Below are positions 52,488 through 61,953 of a DNA stretch of 64,000 bases, in pieces. Within the stretch, counting starts at the first letter, position 1. Every line of letters begins with the position of its first letter. The stretch comes from Bog-756 sp963812885 (lineage in GTDB: Bacteria; Actinomycetota; Acidimicrobiia; Acidimicrobiales; RAAP-2). The notes beneath the pieces were generated by a model, which saw only the letters and a program-made list of their open reading frames with translations, searched no databases and had not been told where the DNA came from. The stretch covers positions 203,340 through 267,339 of the forward strand of contig CAWEWZ010000001.1 of assembly GCA_963812885.1 (NCBI GenBank), read 5' to 3'. The translations under genes and the position numbers were made by a program.

Positions 52488-54224
52488 GTGGTTGCGGTCG
52501 GGGGCCTCCCGATCATTCCCGACCTGTCATGTCCGTCCTCCGCCCTGTCGCTCGGAGCGTCCGGTCTCGGTCCGGCATGTCAGGTGGCGTCAGGGGTCAA
52601 AGGCGCGGTGGGGTCGGCGGCATCCAGCCTGGTCGGGTTCGGTGCCGACAGCGTTCTCAACGCGCTCGGCAGCTGGGTATCGGCCGGTGCCACCTGGCTG
52701 CTCGGCCAGATCGGGGCGGTGATTGCGGATACCACGACGATCGACCTCGGCGCCTCGTGGTTCACCGCTCACTACCAGGTGATGGTGGTGCTGGCCGGGG
52801 TGGTCATCGTGCCCATGCTCCTGATCGGGATCATGCAGTCCATCTACCGGCAGGACGCCTCCGCTCTGCTCCGGTCGGTGCTGGTGAACGTCCCCCTGGC
52901 CATACTGCTGACGGCCGTTGCGGTGAAGCTGGTCCAGCTCGGGCTGGCGGTCACCGACGCCATGAGCGCCGCCGTTTCGAGGGGGGCCGGACTCGACAGC
53001 GGGCATTTCCTGTCCACGGTGACCCTGGGACTGTCCGCCACCTCGGCCACCGGCCAACCCACCGCCCCTGCCTTCGTGCTGTTCGTTGGCGGGCTCGCCG
53101 TCGTGTTCGGCGCGCTGATGGTCTGGGTCGAGCTGCTGATCCGCGCCGCCGCCGTCTACGTGGCCGTGCTCTTCCTTCCTCTGGCTCTGGCCAGCCTGGC
53201 GTGGCCGGCCATCGCCCACTGGTGCCGTCGACTGGTCGACACCCTGGTCGCGCTGGTGTTGGGCAAGTTCGTCATCGTATCGGTCCTGAGCCTGGCGGCC
53301 GGGGCCCTGGCCGGAGGGACCGGCTCCGGTTCCAGTGGGCGCGGTTCACCCAGTTCACCCGGCGCCGGCCACTCCGGTGGCGGAGGCTTCGCGGCAGTCC
53401 TCGGTGGCGCTGCCCTTCTTCTGTTCGCCGCCTTCGCCCCGTGGGCTCTCTTCCGGCTGCTGCCGTTCCTCGAAGCAGGAGCGGTCGGCCATCTCGAGTC
53501 GTTCAGCCATCGCGCTCACCAGAGTGCCGGCGCGCCGGCCCGAGGTTTGGCCCGCACCGCCATGCAGGCGACCGGGGCCGGCTCGGTGGCCGGCGCCGCA
53601 TCGGGTTCAGTCGGCGGTCTCGTTGGTGGGCTCGGCCGCGCCGGGCTTGGTGGAGCGGGGCTTGGCAGATCTGGCGGACTCGGCGGACGCGGCCGACTCG
53701 GCGGACTCGGCGGTGGATTGGCGGGCCCCGAATCGGGTCCTGGGGGAGATGGGCCTCCCGGGACGCGGCCGGACCCAGGGCCTTCGTCGGCCGAGTCCAC
53801 CGGAGTGGGGACGACGGAGCCTCCGGGCAGGGGAATCCCCGCATGGGCGATCCACCCCAAGGCCACGGCGACGGCCCGCCGCTCCTCAGGGGCTCATGGC
53901 GAGGGGAGCCGGGCCGGGGCCAGCGAATCCGGTGGACGCCCATCCTTGGGGGCGGGGCCGGACCCGTCCGCTCCGTTCGGCGGCGTGGGAACATCGGGAT
54001 CTCCGGGCCCGGGCGGCTCGTCGGCGGTCGCTTCGGCCGACGGCGACCCTGGATACGTCAAGCAGTTGCCCCGGCCGATGGGAACCAACTTGACCGACAC
54101 CCTTGGCCGGGACCACCTCGGAGTTCGACTCATCAGTCGGACCATCGAGTCGGAGGCACTGGGCCGGCCGGTGACGCCGCCGCAGAAGGGCCCCACTGGT
54201 CCGGGCACCGGAGACGGCACGTGA
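52488..54224 (+). CDS. VirB6/TrbL-like polytopic membrane protein of T4SS-like module
   Basis: 578 residues. About six membrane helices lie between residues 85 and 335 (MVVLAGVVIVPMLLIGIMQS, FVLFVGGLAVVFGALMVWVE, AAAVYVAVLFLPLALASLAW). A Gly/Ser/Pro-rich cytoplasmic tail follows to residue 578 and contains GGLGGRGRLGGLGGGL. The pattern with LIRAAAVYVAVLFLPL matches conjugation TrbL/VirB6-type channel proteins. GTG start. The stop overlaps the next gene's GTG. Confidence 0.7.
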   Translation: MVAVGGLPIIPDLSCPSSALSLGASGLGPACQVASGVKGAVGSAASSLVGFGADSVLNALGSWVSAGATWLLGQIGAVIADTTTIDLGASWFTAHYQVMVVLAGVVIVPMLLIGIMQSIYRQDASALLRSVLVNVPLAILLTAVAVKLVQLGLAVTDAMSAAVSRGAGLDSGHFLSTVTLGLSATSATGQPTAPAFVLFVGGLAVVFGALMVWVELLIRAAAVYVAVLFLPLALASLAWPAIAHWCRRLVDTLVALVLGKFVIVSVLSLAAGALAGGTGSGSSGRGSPSSPGAGHSGGGGFAAVLGGAALLLFAAFAPWALFRLLPFLEAGAVGHLESFSHRAHQSAGAPARGLARTAMQATGAGSVAGAASGSVGGLVGGLGRAGLGGAGLGRSGGLGGRGRLGGLGGGLAGPESGPGGDGPPGTRPDPGPSSAESTGVGTTEPPGRGIPAWAIHPKATATARRSSGAHGEGSRAGASESGGRPSLGAGPDPSAPFGGVGTSGSPGPGGSSAVASADGDPGYVKQLPRPMGTNLTDTLGRDHLGVRLISRTIESEALGRPVTPPQKGPTGPGTGDGT

Positions 54225-55804
54225 CTCCCGAGAGCCACCGAACCGATCGGACGCGGTACCGGTTCTCTCCCCTGGAACGCCGTGGAATGATCGCCGGCTG
54301 GCGAGGAGGCCAGATTGCCTCCGTGGCCGCGGGTCTGCTCGTCGGGGTGGCGGCCATCCGAGCCCGACCATCGGTGGGAGGGGTGGCGCTGGCCGTGACC
54401 GGCCTGGCCGTCGGTCTGGCCGTCGCCTTCTGGCCGATCCGGGGACGCACCGGTGAGCAGTGGCTGCCCTTGGTGGTGCGATGGTCGTGGCCGGTCGTGG
54501 CCGGAACCCGGCGGCAACTGGCCCCGGCTCCGGGGCGGGGTCATGTGGTCACCGTGGGGGCGAACGGGGGACCCCACGGGATGGTCGACGTCCGACCGGT
54601 GGCTGGAGGACTTCGGGCCGGAGGTTCCCGGCGGATCTTCGACGGGCTGACCGTCAGGGGTGCGCCGTTCGGGGCCGAGGGATCCGCCCTCGAGTTCGGG
54701 GTGGTGATCGACGCCAGAGCCCGGACGGCCACCGCCGCGCTGGCCGTGCGCGGCCACAGTTTCGCCCTGCTCGGCTCCCGTGACCAGGATGGTCAGATTG
54801 CTTCGTGGGCGAGGGTGCTGTCGTCACTGGCGCGTGAAGGTTCCGAGGTGCACCGGGTTCAGTGGATCGAGTCATGCCTCCCCGACGACGGAGGGGCGGT
54901 TCGGCGCCACATGGCCGAACATGCCGTGCTCGGTACTGATTCGCCCGCCCGCCTCTCCTACCAGGCGCTGGTCGACGAAGCCGCGCCGGTGACCCGACGC
55001 CACCAGATCCTGATCGCCTTGTCGATCCGAACCGGGCGCTCGTCCCGCGCCGTGCGCTCCTCGGGTGGGGGATTCGCCGGGATCGGTGCCGTCCTGGGTC
55101 GCGAAGTACTCAACCTGCACCGGGCGCTCGACAGCGCCGACGTCGTCGTCGATGGGGTCCTCGGCCCCGGCGTATTGGCCCGGACCATCGGCGAGGCGTT
55201 CTCGGCTTTGGGCGAGCGGGCGGATGCGCTGGGCGAACGAGTGGATCGTCCTGCTCCGGGACAACCGACGCGCCCGAAGAGCCAGCCGAGGGGCTGGCCT
55301 TGGCCCATGGTCGTCGAGCCGACCTGGGACGCCGTGCACATCGATGCAACGTGGCACACCACGTATTGGATCGCCGAATGGCCGAGAGTCGACGTCACTC
55401 CGGACTTCCTCGGCCCGCTGCTGTTCTCACCTCTCCGCCGCTCCATCACCATGATCATGGAGCCGGTCAGCCCGAGCCGGGCCGCACGTCAGGTGGCCCA
55501 GGCCCGCACCGCTGATCTCGCCGATGGGGAGTTACGGAGACGGGGCGGCTTCCTGGTCACGGCGCGGCACACCAGGGAGAAGGAAAGCGTCGAGGAACGC
55601 GACGTCGAGCTGGCCGACGGTCATGCCCAGTACCGGTTTTCGGGGTACGTGACGGTGACCTCGGACAGTCGGGAGGAGCTGACGACCGCTTGCGCCGCCG
55701 TGGAGCAGGCTGCGGGCCAGGCCGGCATCGAACTCCGTCTTCTCTACGGGGCGCAGGATATCGCCTTCGCCTCGTCCCTCCCGTTGGGCCGCGGACTGTC
55801 GTGA
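54221..55804 (+). CDS. SCO6880-family protein of T4SS-like module
   Basis: 527 residues. The start reads RYRFSPLERRGMIAGWRGGQ, followed by two adjacent helices (ASVAAGLLVGVAAIRARP, LAVTGLAVGLAVAFWPIRG). A large soluble part contains FDGLTVRGAPFGAEG, ATWHTTYWIAEWPRVDVTPDF and LYGAQDIAFASSLPLGRGL. This arrangement is that of the actinobacterial SCO6880 family, found beside VirB4-type ATPases and probably equivalent to PrgI plus a VirB4 N-terminal region. GTG start; overlaps both neighbours by GTGA. Confidence 0.7.
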   Translation: MTPESHRTDRTRYRFSPLERRGMIAGWRGGQIASVAAGLLVGVAAIRARPSVGGVALAVTGLAVGLAVAFWPIRGRTGEQWLPLVVRWSWPVVAGTRRQLAPAPGRGHVVTVGANGGPHGMVDVRPVAGGLRAGGSRRIFDGLTVRGAPFGAEGSALEFGVVIDARARTATAALAVRGHSFALLGSRDQDGQIASWARVLSSLAREGSEVHRVQWIESCLPDDGGAVRRHMAEHAVLGTDSPARLSYQALVDEAAPVTRRHQILIALSIRTGRSSRAVRSSGGGFAGIGAVLGREVLNLHRALDSADVVVDGVLGPGVLARTIGEAFSALGERADALGERVDRPAPGQPTRPKSQPRGWPWPMVVEPTWDAVHIDATWHTTYWIAEWPRVDVTPDFLGPLLFSPLRRSITMIMEPVSPSRAARQVAQARTADLADGELRRRGGFLVTARHTREKESVEERDVELADGHAQYRFSGYVTVTSDSREELTTACAAVEQAAGQAGIELRLLYGAQDIAFASSLPLGRGLS

Positions 55805-57168
55805 ACGACTTCGCGCCCCGGGTTCCGGCTCATGTGACCACCACCCGGCACCTGTGTGCTGCCTACCCGCTGGTGAGCGAAGCGGGTCTGGGCCACGAGG
55901 GAGTGCTGATCGGGCGGGACGTACTCGGCGGTTCGTTCGTCTACGACCCCTTCGTCCTCTACCGCCAGGGCCTGGTCACCAATCCCAACATGGTCGTGTT
56001 CGGACAGATCGGCAGGGGGAAGAGCTCGTTCGTGAAGTCGTACCTCTGGCGCCAGGCCGTCTTCGGTCGCCGGGCGTGGGTGATCGACCCCAAGGGGGAG
56101 TACGGGCCACTGGCTGACGCCTGGGGCGTGGCCCCGGTGGCGTTACGTCCCGGCGGGCCGGTGCGGCTCAATCCGCTCGACACCGACGATCCTGCCGAAG
56201 GGGCGGGCGCCGAGGCCGGTGACGAGATACTGAGGCGGCGTGGAGTGCTCACGTCGTCGTTGGCGGTCGCCTGTCTCGGGCGGGAACTCCTTCCACGGGA
56301 GCGGGCGGCAATCGATGCCGCGGTCGCCGAAGCCACCCGGGGGGCCCGAGCGGAACGGATGCCGGCCCCGACCCTTCCACAGGTCGTCGATGCCCTCCTC
56401 GACCCGGGCATCGATGCTTCGCAGGCGTTGCGAACCACGCGGTCGGTGCTGATGGAGGATGGCCGGGATGTGGCGCTGGAACTCCGCCGTCTGGTCCACG
56501 GTGACCTGCGCGGCATGTTCGACGGACCGACGACGCCGGGGCTGCGCCTCGATGGACCACTGGTGGTACTCGACCTGGCCGCCGTTTACCACTCGCCTGC
56601 CCTCGGTGTCCTCATGGCCTGTGCCGCGGCCTGGTTGCAGAGCGCGGTCCGGTCCCAGCACGGCAACCGGACCATCGTGGTGGTCGACGAGGCGTGGGCC
56701 ATCCTGTCCAACCTCGGGGTGGCCAGATGGCTGCAGGCATCGTGGAAGCTCTCGCGGGCTCTCGGCGTGGCCAATATGGCCGTCCTCCATCGCCTGTCGG
56801 ATCTCCGGTCTGTCGGCACCGAGGGTTCGGAACAGGTCAACCTGGCCGAAGGGCTGTTGGCCGATTCGGAGACCCGGGTCGTCTATGCCCAATCCCCCGC
56901 GGAGGCGGCTCGATCCGGTGAGCTGCTGGGCCTGACCGAAACCGAGGCCGAGCTGGTCACCCAACTGAGACGGGGCATGGCCCTGTGGAAGGTGGGTCGT
57001 CGATCGTTTCTGGTCGAGCACCGACTCTCCTCCAGCGAACAGTGGTTGACCGACACGGATCAAGCCATGGCCGACTACGAGACCGACCGACCCATGGATT
57101 CGGCACCCATCGAGCCGGCGGGGATCGATCGGACGGGCGGCGAGCCGGCGATGCCCAGGCCGGCGTGA
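55801..57168 (+). CDS. VirB4/TraC-type conjugation ATPase
   Basis: 455 residues. Walker A VVFGQIGRGKSSFVKSYLWR, AWVIDPKGEYGPLADAWG, Walker B TIVVVDEAWAILSNLG, and the hexameric-ATPase segment VVYAQSPAEAARSGELLGLT. It lacks the long N-terminal domain of classical VirB4, which the preceding SCO6880-type protein probably supplies. It would power substrate or subunit transfer across the membrane. GTG start, overlapping the previous gene. Confidence 0.8.
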   Translation: MNDFAPRVPAHVTTTRHLCAAYPLVSEAGLGHEGVLIGRDVLGGSFVYDPFVLYRQGLVTNPNMVVFGQIGRGKSSFVKSYLWRQAVFGRRAWVIDPKGEYGPLADAWGVAPVALRPGGPVRLNPLDTDDPAEGAGAEAGDEILRRRGVLTSSLAVACLGRELLPRERAAIDAAVAEATRGARAERMPAPTLPQVVDALLDPGIDASQALRTTRSVLMEDGRDVALELRRLVHGDLRGMFDGPTTPGLRLDGPLVVLDLAAVYHSPALGVLMACAAAWLQSAVRSQHGNRTIVVVDEAWAILSNLGVARWLQASWKLSRALGVANMAVLHRLSDLRSVGTEGSEQVNLAEGLLADSETRVVYAQSPAEAARSGELLGLTETEAELVTQLRRGMALWKVGRRSFLVEHRLSSSEQWLTDTDQAMADYETDRPMDSAPIEPAGIDRTGGEPAMPRPA

Positions 57169-57172
57169 TCGG

Positions 57173-58759
57173 GTGACGGTGATCTCGGCCATCGTGTCGG
57201 TCGCCGGCGTGTCGGCATTCGTCGGGGCCGCCCTGCTCGGTCCGGATCGCCTCTGGTCGGGCCGCCCCTCCCAGGGTGGTCCCCGTTTCGGTACCCGGCG
57301 CCCGCACCCACCCCCTCCCGGGCGCCGGGTACCACGCCCGACCGCGGTGGGCGGCGGTGGCCGGAGGCGGGGAGGGCCGCCGCTCGGAAGGACGACGGCT
57401 CCGGCCCGGTCGGCGGCATGGGCGAGGCCCCGGGACCTTCGATCACTGGTGGTGCCGTGGGGCCGAAATGCCGGCGCCCCGCCGGTGGGTCGATTGGTGC
57501 TCGGTCGGGTGGGGAGGCACACCGTTGCGTCCGAGCGCGCCCAGTCCGTGATCGTCTTCGGGCCGACCCAGTCCTACAAGACTTCCGGGCTCGCCGTTCC
57601 CGCCATCCTGGGCTGGGAGGGTCCGGTGGTCGCCGCCAGTGTCAAGACCGATTTGATCGAGCACACGATCGACCATCGGCGTCAGTGTGGATCGGTCCGG
57701 TGCTTCGATCCTTCGGGATCAACCGGTTTGGCCTCGATCCGGTGGTCTCCGCTGCCGGCGTCGCGGACCTGGCCCGGAGCCCGGAGAGCCGCCGCCGGAT
57801 TGACCGACGTGGCCAAGACGTCGGTGGGCACGATGAGTGACGGTGATTTCTGGTACGCCACGGCCACCAAGATGCTGGCGCCGCTTCTGTTCGCCGCCGC
57901 CTTCGGGGGTCGGGACATGAGCGACGTCGTTCGTTGGGTCGACACACACGAGGAGGCAGAGGTGATCGACCTTCTTTCTGCGGCCGGTGTCCCCGAAGCC
58001 GTCTACGCGGCCCGGTCGACCTTCGGGAAGGAGGACCGTCAACGAAGTTCGATCTACACGACGGTCGAGACCATCCTCGAGCCCTTCGCCGAGGTGGCGG
58101 ATGATCCCGACGCTGGAACCCCTGACGAGGTGGATCCCCGGGTCCTGACCGAGGGGGCCAACACGCTCTACCTCTGCGCGCCGGCCCACGATCAGCGACG
58201 CCTGACACCGCTCTTTGCCTCGGTGATCCGTCAGGTCGTCGAGCACGTCTATGACCAGGTGACCCGCACCCGGCATCCGCTCGATCCCCCGCTGCTCGTC
58301 GTGCTCGACGAGGCGGCCAATATCGCTCCCCTGTCCGACCTCGACGCACTGGCGTCCACGGCCGCCGGCCATGGGATCCAGCTGGTCACGATCTGGCACG
58401 ACATGGCGCAGATCAATTCCCGATACGGAGCCCGAGCGGCCACCGTGGCCAACAATCACCGGGCCAAGCTCTTCCTCTCCGGCATCTCCGACCCGTCGAC
58501 CCTGGAGTACGCCAGCCATCTCATCGGTGAGGAAGAAGTCATGTCATCGACGCTCAGCGTTGGTGGCCGGAATGGCCCGAGCTCCACCCGCACCCAGTCG
58601 GTGAGGAAGCTGGCCCCGCCGGATGCACTGCGCCGGACCGCCCCGGGAGAGGGCGTTCTCGTCTACGGCGACCTTCATCCGGTCCAGCTCCGGTTGCGGA
58701 CGTGGTTCGCCGACCGGTGGTTGCGCGATCGGGCGCAGCCGCCGTCTGGAGCGAGGTAA
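57173..58759 (+). CDS. TraG/VirD4-type coupling ATPase
   Basis: 528 residues. One N-terminal helix (ISAIVSVAGVSAFVGAALLG), a Pro/Arg-rich linker, then the ATPase: VIVFGPTQSYKTSGLAVPAI (a Walker A with S-Y-K-T as in TraG), GPVVAASVKTDLIEHT, Walker B LLVVLDEAANIAPL, and QLVTIWHDMAQINSRYG followed by NNHRAKLFLSG. These are hallmarks of type IV coupling proteins, which recruit DNA or protein substrates. GTG start, 5 bases after the VirB4 gene. No relaxase is in the window. Confidence 0.85.
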   Translation: MTVISAIVSVAGVSAFVGAALLGPDRLWSGRPSQGGPRFGTRRPHPPPPGRRVPRPTAVGGGGRRRGGPPLGRTTAPARSAAWARPRDLRSLVVPWGRNAGAPPVGRLVLGRVGRHTVASERAQSVIVFGPTQSYKTSGLAVPAILGWEGPVVAASVKTDLIEHTIDHRRQCGSVRCFDPSGSTGLASIRWSPLPASRTWPGARRAAAGLTDVAKTSVGTMSDGDFWYATATKMLAPLLFAAAFGGRDMSDVVRWVDTHEEAEVIDLLSAAGVPEAVYAARSTFGKEDRQRSSIYTTVETILEPFAEVADDPDAGTPDEVDPRVLTEGANTLYLCAPAHDQRRLTPLFASVIRQVVEHVYDQVTRTRHPLDPPLLVVLDEAANIAPLSDLDALASTAAGHGIQLVTIWHDMAQINSRYGARAATVANNHRAKLFLSGISDPSTLEYASHLIGEEEVMSSTLSVGGRNGPSSTRTQSVRKLAPPDALRRTAPGEGVLVYGDLHPVQLRLRTWFADRWLRDRAQPPSGAR

Positions 58760-58828
58760 AGCAGGCCGACCCCTGGCCCGCTCCGACTCTCACCCCGGTT
58801 CCGACCCCGAGGGCGCCCGCGTCACCGT

Positions 58829-59983
58829 TCAGAGAGCGGGGTGATGGTCACTGACCCAGGTGCGATCGAACCAGCGTTGAATGCGGCTCGAACCGAATTC
58901 GACCTTGGCCTCGGCAATGGCCTGGGACGGGCCTTCCAGGCTTCCGACGGGAGCCTCACCACTCAGGAAGGTGACGTTCACTCGAGCCACCAGGTCACGA
59001 CCGAACTCGAGGTAACACGTCCCATGGCCGTCGTAGGTGGAGGGAGTCGTGTCATGTACCCGGGAGATGATCTGGTCGGCCACCACCGAAGCCTGCCCTT
59101 CGGAGAAGACACCCGCCTTCGGTGTCCCCACGCTGGTCACGTCGCCGACTGCATACACATCCGGAAAGCTCGTCTGAAGGGTCAGGGGATCCACCGGAAT
59201 CCAGCCGTCGACCGCCAAGCCTGATCGCTGGACCACATCGGGCGCCCGGTGAACCGGGACACCGAGGAAGAGGTCGTAGCGCATCTCTCCCCCATTTCCG
59301 AGCAAGGCCACCTTTCGATCCGGGTCGAGTCCGGTGATCAGCCGTTCGGGATGCCAGTCGATCCCGCGTTCGGCGAAGACGGTGAGCAGCGCCTCTGAAG
59401 CGGCCGGCGATGGCGGGATGGGCACACCGAGGGGCATTACCAGTGCAATCGAGGATTTCTCGCGGATCCCGCGTTCGGTCAGAAAATCGTGCATCAGCAA
59501 GGCGGTTTCACTGGGCGCCGGAGGGCACTTGAAAGGTGTTGAGGTCACGCCCACGATGACGTCGCCACCTTCGAACTGAGCCAGTACCTCCCGCAGCCGG
59601 AACGCCCCCGGAACCGTGTAGAACTCGTGCCCACCCTCGACCAGCCCGGGGGTTGCCGAAGGGTCGAGGTCGGCACCGAGGGCCACGACCATGATGTCAC
59701 CAGCGAAGGTCCCCGCGTCGGTCACGACGCTTTTGGCCGCTGGATCGATCGTGCGGATGGTCGACTTGACGAACCGCAGCCCAGGCTTGTCAAGGGCGTC
59801 ATAGGGGTGGAAAACCGATTCGGGTACAGATCGCCCGAACATCACATCCAATTTGGAGAAGCCGAAGATGAACCCGTCGCTCTGGTCGATCAGGACAACG
59901 TCGTGCCCATCACCGAGTTCGTCCGACAATCTGGTCGACAGCTCGAGGCCGCCGAAGCCTGCGCCCAGCACCAGGATTCGCAT
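58829..59983 (-). CDS. FAD-dependent oxidoreductase, sulfide:quinone reductase/NDH-2-like
   Basis: 384 residues. The N-terminal FAD fold reads MRILVLGAGFGGLELSTRLSDE, then MVVALGADLDPSATPG, TSTPFKCPPAPSETALLMHD and the second FAD signature FPDVYAVGDVTSVGTPKAG. The Cys in FKCPPAPSE is that of the flavocytochrome c/SQR group, but I do not see the full three-cysteine set of classical SQR, so sulfide as substrate is uncertain. The ATG at 59983 starts at the fold; upstream residues are unstructured. It is convergent with the coupling-protein gene. Confidence 0.75.
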   Translation of the reverse strand: MRILVLGAGFGGLELSTRLSDELGDGHDVVLIDQSDGFIFGFSKLDVMFGRSVPESVFHPYDALDKPGLRFVKSTIRTIDPAAKSVVTDAGTFAGDIMVVALGADLDPSATPGLVEGGHEFYTVPGAFRLREVLAQFEGGDVIVGVTSTPFKCPPAPSETALLMHDFLTERGIREKSSIALVMPLGVPIPPSPAASEALLTVFAERGIDWHPERLITGLDPDRKVALLGNGGEMRYDLFLGVPVHRAPDVVQRSGLAVDGWIPVDPLTLQTSFPDVYAVGDVTSVGTPKAGVFSEGQASVVADQIISRVHDTTPSTYDGHGTCYLEFGRDLVARVNVTFLSGEAPVGSLEGPSQAIAEAKVEFGSSRIQRWFDRTWVSDHHPAL

Positions 59984-60119
59984 TTCGTGACGATACCGGA
60001 TCGGCCCGGACCCCAGGAAGTGCCCGCCGTCGCGCGATGGACTGCCAATTCGTCCGAACGAGGGCCCCCCCGAGTGCACTTGGTCGCCGACTCAATCCAA
60101 CTGGCGCTAACCCATGCCC

Positions 60120-60249
60120 GGGCACCCCGGGCACCCCGGCACCCCGGCACCCCGGCCCCAGCCCCCGGTACCACGGCAGCCCGGACCCCCAGGCCCCACC
60201 GGCACTCGGACCGACCGGCGCTACCGGTGTAACCGGTGTAACCGGGGTA
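60120..60249. repeat. Two short tandem-repeat patches
   Basis: At 60120-60157 a GCACCCCGG-type unit of 9-10 bases repeats about four times. At 60223-60249 ACCGGTGTA, ACCGGTGTA and ACCGGGGTA repeat with a 9-base period. Both lie in the divergent gap between the flavoprotein and the next gene. Confidence 0.7.
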
Positions 60250-60310
60250 ACCCAGTCAAGTTCGTAGTCCCGACCGCCGATAGCTCTGAGAGCGCGCATC
60301 TGCGCAGACC

Positions 60311-60781
60311 ATGAAAGCCGCCCCGATGACCGACGACGACTCGAGAGGACCTGTTCCCGCCGACTTCGACAGCAGCGCGGCCCTCGTGCGGATCGACGTG
60401 GAGGATCTTGACGCGTTGCTCCATGCCCTGGTCGAGCGTCTGTCCTCGGTGCCGGGGTTGAAGATCGTCGTGACCTACCGCAACGGGCGACTTCGACAGC
60501 TGATCGGGGACATCCCCTATGTCAACGATCTCCACCGGTCTTCGGACCCGATTCGCCGCATGGCGGTGACCGTGGCGACCAGTGAGTACTGGGTCGAATC
60601 GACGGGCGGGACGCTGACGTGCGGCATCGACACGGTGACGCTTCAGCGGCTCCCAACCCCCGATCCCCTGTCCTTTCCCGTCTGGGCAGACCGCCTGTTC
60701 CACGAGGTCGTTCGGCAGAACCACATCAGTCATGAATCGGCGGTTGCACTTCGCAATCTGATCGAGGGTGAACGGGCCTGA
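60311..60781 (+). CDS. Protein of unknown function, first gene of SPFH module
   Basis: 156 residues without membrane segments: ALVRIDVEDLDALLHALVER, GLKIVVTYRNGRLRQLIGDI, YWVESTGGTLTCGIDTVTLQ and WADRLFHEVVRQNHISHESA. I do not recognise the family. Alternating strands and terminal helices suggest a small alpha/beta domain. It ends 29 bases before the SPFH gene and is likely co-transcribed with it. ATG 60326 (MTDDDSRG) is an alternative start. Confidence 0.6.
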   Translation: MKAAPMTDDDSRGPVPADFDSSAALVRIDVEDLDALLHALVERLSSVPGLKIVVTYRNGRLRQLIGDIPYVNDLHRSSDPIRRMAVTVATSEYWVESTGGTLTCGIDTVTLQRLPTPDPLSFPVWADRLFHEVVRQNHISHESAVALRNLIEGERA

Positions 60782-60810
60782 CCGCCCGCCTCAGGAAGGA
60801 CAATGAAGCC

Positions 60811-61953
60811 ATGCCCCTGTTCCAAGGACACAAGGATTCTGGCGTCCAGCGCCTCTTTATCGAGATGCCCGACAATCAGAAGAGTCTCATCGCCTGGAAG
60901 TGGCCCGACCAGCAGATCATCCAGCACTCCGTGGTCAACGTCGACCTGGACTACCTGGCGGTGTTCACCAACCTGGGCAAGGTGATCGGCACGCTCGGCC
61001 CCGGCCGTCATCCGCTGGACGAAGGAGCGTCACTGACCCTTGGTTGGCTCGTCGATCGATTGACCGGGGATGCGTACTACGACGCCGAGCTTTACTTCAT
61101 CACGACGCGAGACGTCACCAATCAGAAGTTCGGCGGCCCTGTCGACAATCTGACCGACGGGCCGACCGGGCTCGTGGTCTCCTTGCGGGTCTTCGGCGAG
61201 CTGGCCTTCCGAGTGACTGACCCATCCGTCCTGCTGGCCAAGCTGATCGGTACCGATGGGGTGGAGGACTTCAACAACGCCATCTCGACGTGGGTCGAGG
61301 AGCAGACCCTCGCCGCCATCCGGGCAGTTCTTCCCGATCTGGTCGGCGAGCACGGAGTCCTGGCCATGGGTCAGCTCCAGGACGCCACCGGGGACGCCGC
61401 CTTGGCGAAGGCCAATGAGAAGCTGGCCGCCTACGGTCTGACCATCACGACCTTTGCCGAGCTCAATGTCAATCTTCCGGACGCCGATGCCCAGCAACTC
61501 AAGCAGTTCGCGGCGGCAAAGGCATACACGGGAGTGGCGGGCTCGTTCGACAGTGCGGTGCGGGGCGAGGCCGCTCTCGAGATCGCCCAGGGGGTTTCGG
61601 ACGGCAACGTCGGGTCACAACCGGGCATCGTGGCCGGAATGATGCTGGGCGTGCCGGTGGCGCCGGGCGCCCCCGCGGCAGGCACCCCGACGGGGGCCCA
61701 GGTTCCGTCAGTGGCGGCTCCGGGAGCAGCCGGGGCGGCTCACTTCTGCTCGCAGTGCGGTACCGCCGTGCCCCCCGGATCACGTTTCTGTCCGAGCTGC
61801 GGCGCGTCCATCGTCGGCGCGAGTGCGCCTGCCTCCGCTCCCGAGGCCGCACCGGCATCAGTCCCGACTGCCACGGCCGCCGCGGCCACCGCCACCGCCG
61901 CTGCCGAGCTGCTGAGCCTTCGCCGGAGTCACCTCCATCATGACGATGTCTGA
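60811..61953 (+). CDS. SPFH-domain protein with C-terminal double zinc ribbon (YdjI-like)
   Basis: 380 residues. The N-terminal part reads ESLIAWKWP-type sequence (NQKSLIAWKWPDQQIIQHSV), VFTNLGKVIGTLGPGRHPLD and LRVFGELAFRVTDPSVLLAK, the SPFH group related to B. subtilis YdjI. A Gly/Ala/Pro linker leads to a zinc ribbon, FCSQCGTAVPPGSRFCPSCG, and an Ala-rich tail. YdjI-type proteins associate with membranes and PspA/ESCRT-III-like remodelling systems. The ATG overlaps no gene; the 3' end overlaps the next gene by 14 bases. Confidence 0.75.
   Translation: MPLFQGHKDSGVQRLFIEMPDNQKSLIAWKWPDQQIIQHSVVNVDLDYLAVFTNLGKVIGTLGPGRHPLDEGASLTLGWLVDRLTGDAYYDAELYFITTRDVTNQKFGGPVDNLTDGPTGLVVSLRVFGELAFRVTDPSVLLAKLIGTDGVEDFNNAISTWVEEQTLAAIRAVLPDLVGEHGVLAMGQLQDATGDAALAKANEKLAAYGLTITTFAELNVNLPDADAQQLKQFAAAKAYTGVAGSFDSAVRGEAALEIAQGVSDGNVGSQPGIVAGMMLGVPVAPGAPAAGTPTGAQVPSVAAPGAAGAAHFCSQCGTAVPPGSRFCPSCGASIVGASAPASAPEAAPASVPTATAAAATATAAAELLSLRRSHLHHDDV

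Noticed and set aside
52529..54220. A plus-strand open frame continuing upstream of the SCO6880-family start
   Set aside because: It overlaps the VirB6-like gene in another frame and is Arg/Gly-rich without domains; the GTG at 54221 is a better start.
52199..58759. Integrative conjugative element
   Set aside because: No integrase, relaxase, excision genes or flanking direct repeats are visible, and base composition matches the neighbours. The nearest tRNA genes are 9 kb away.
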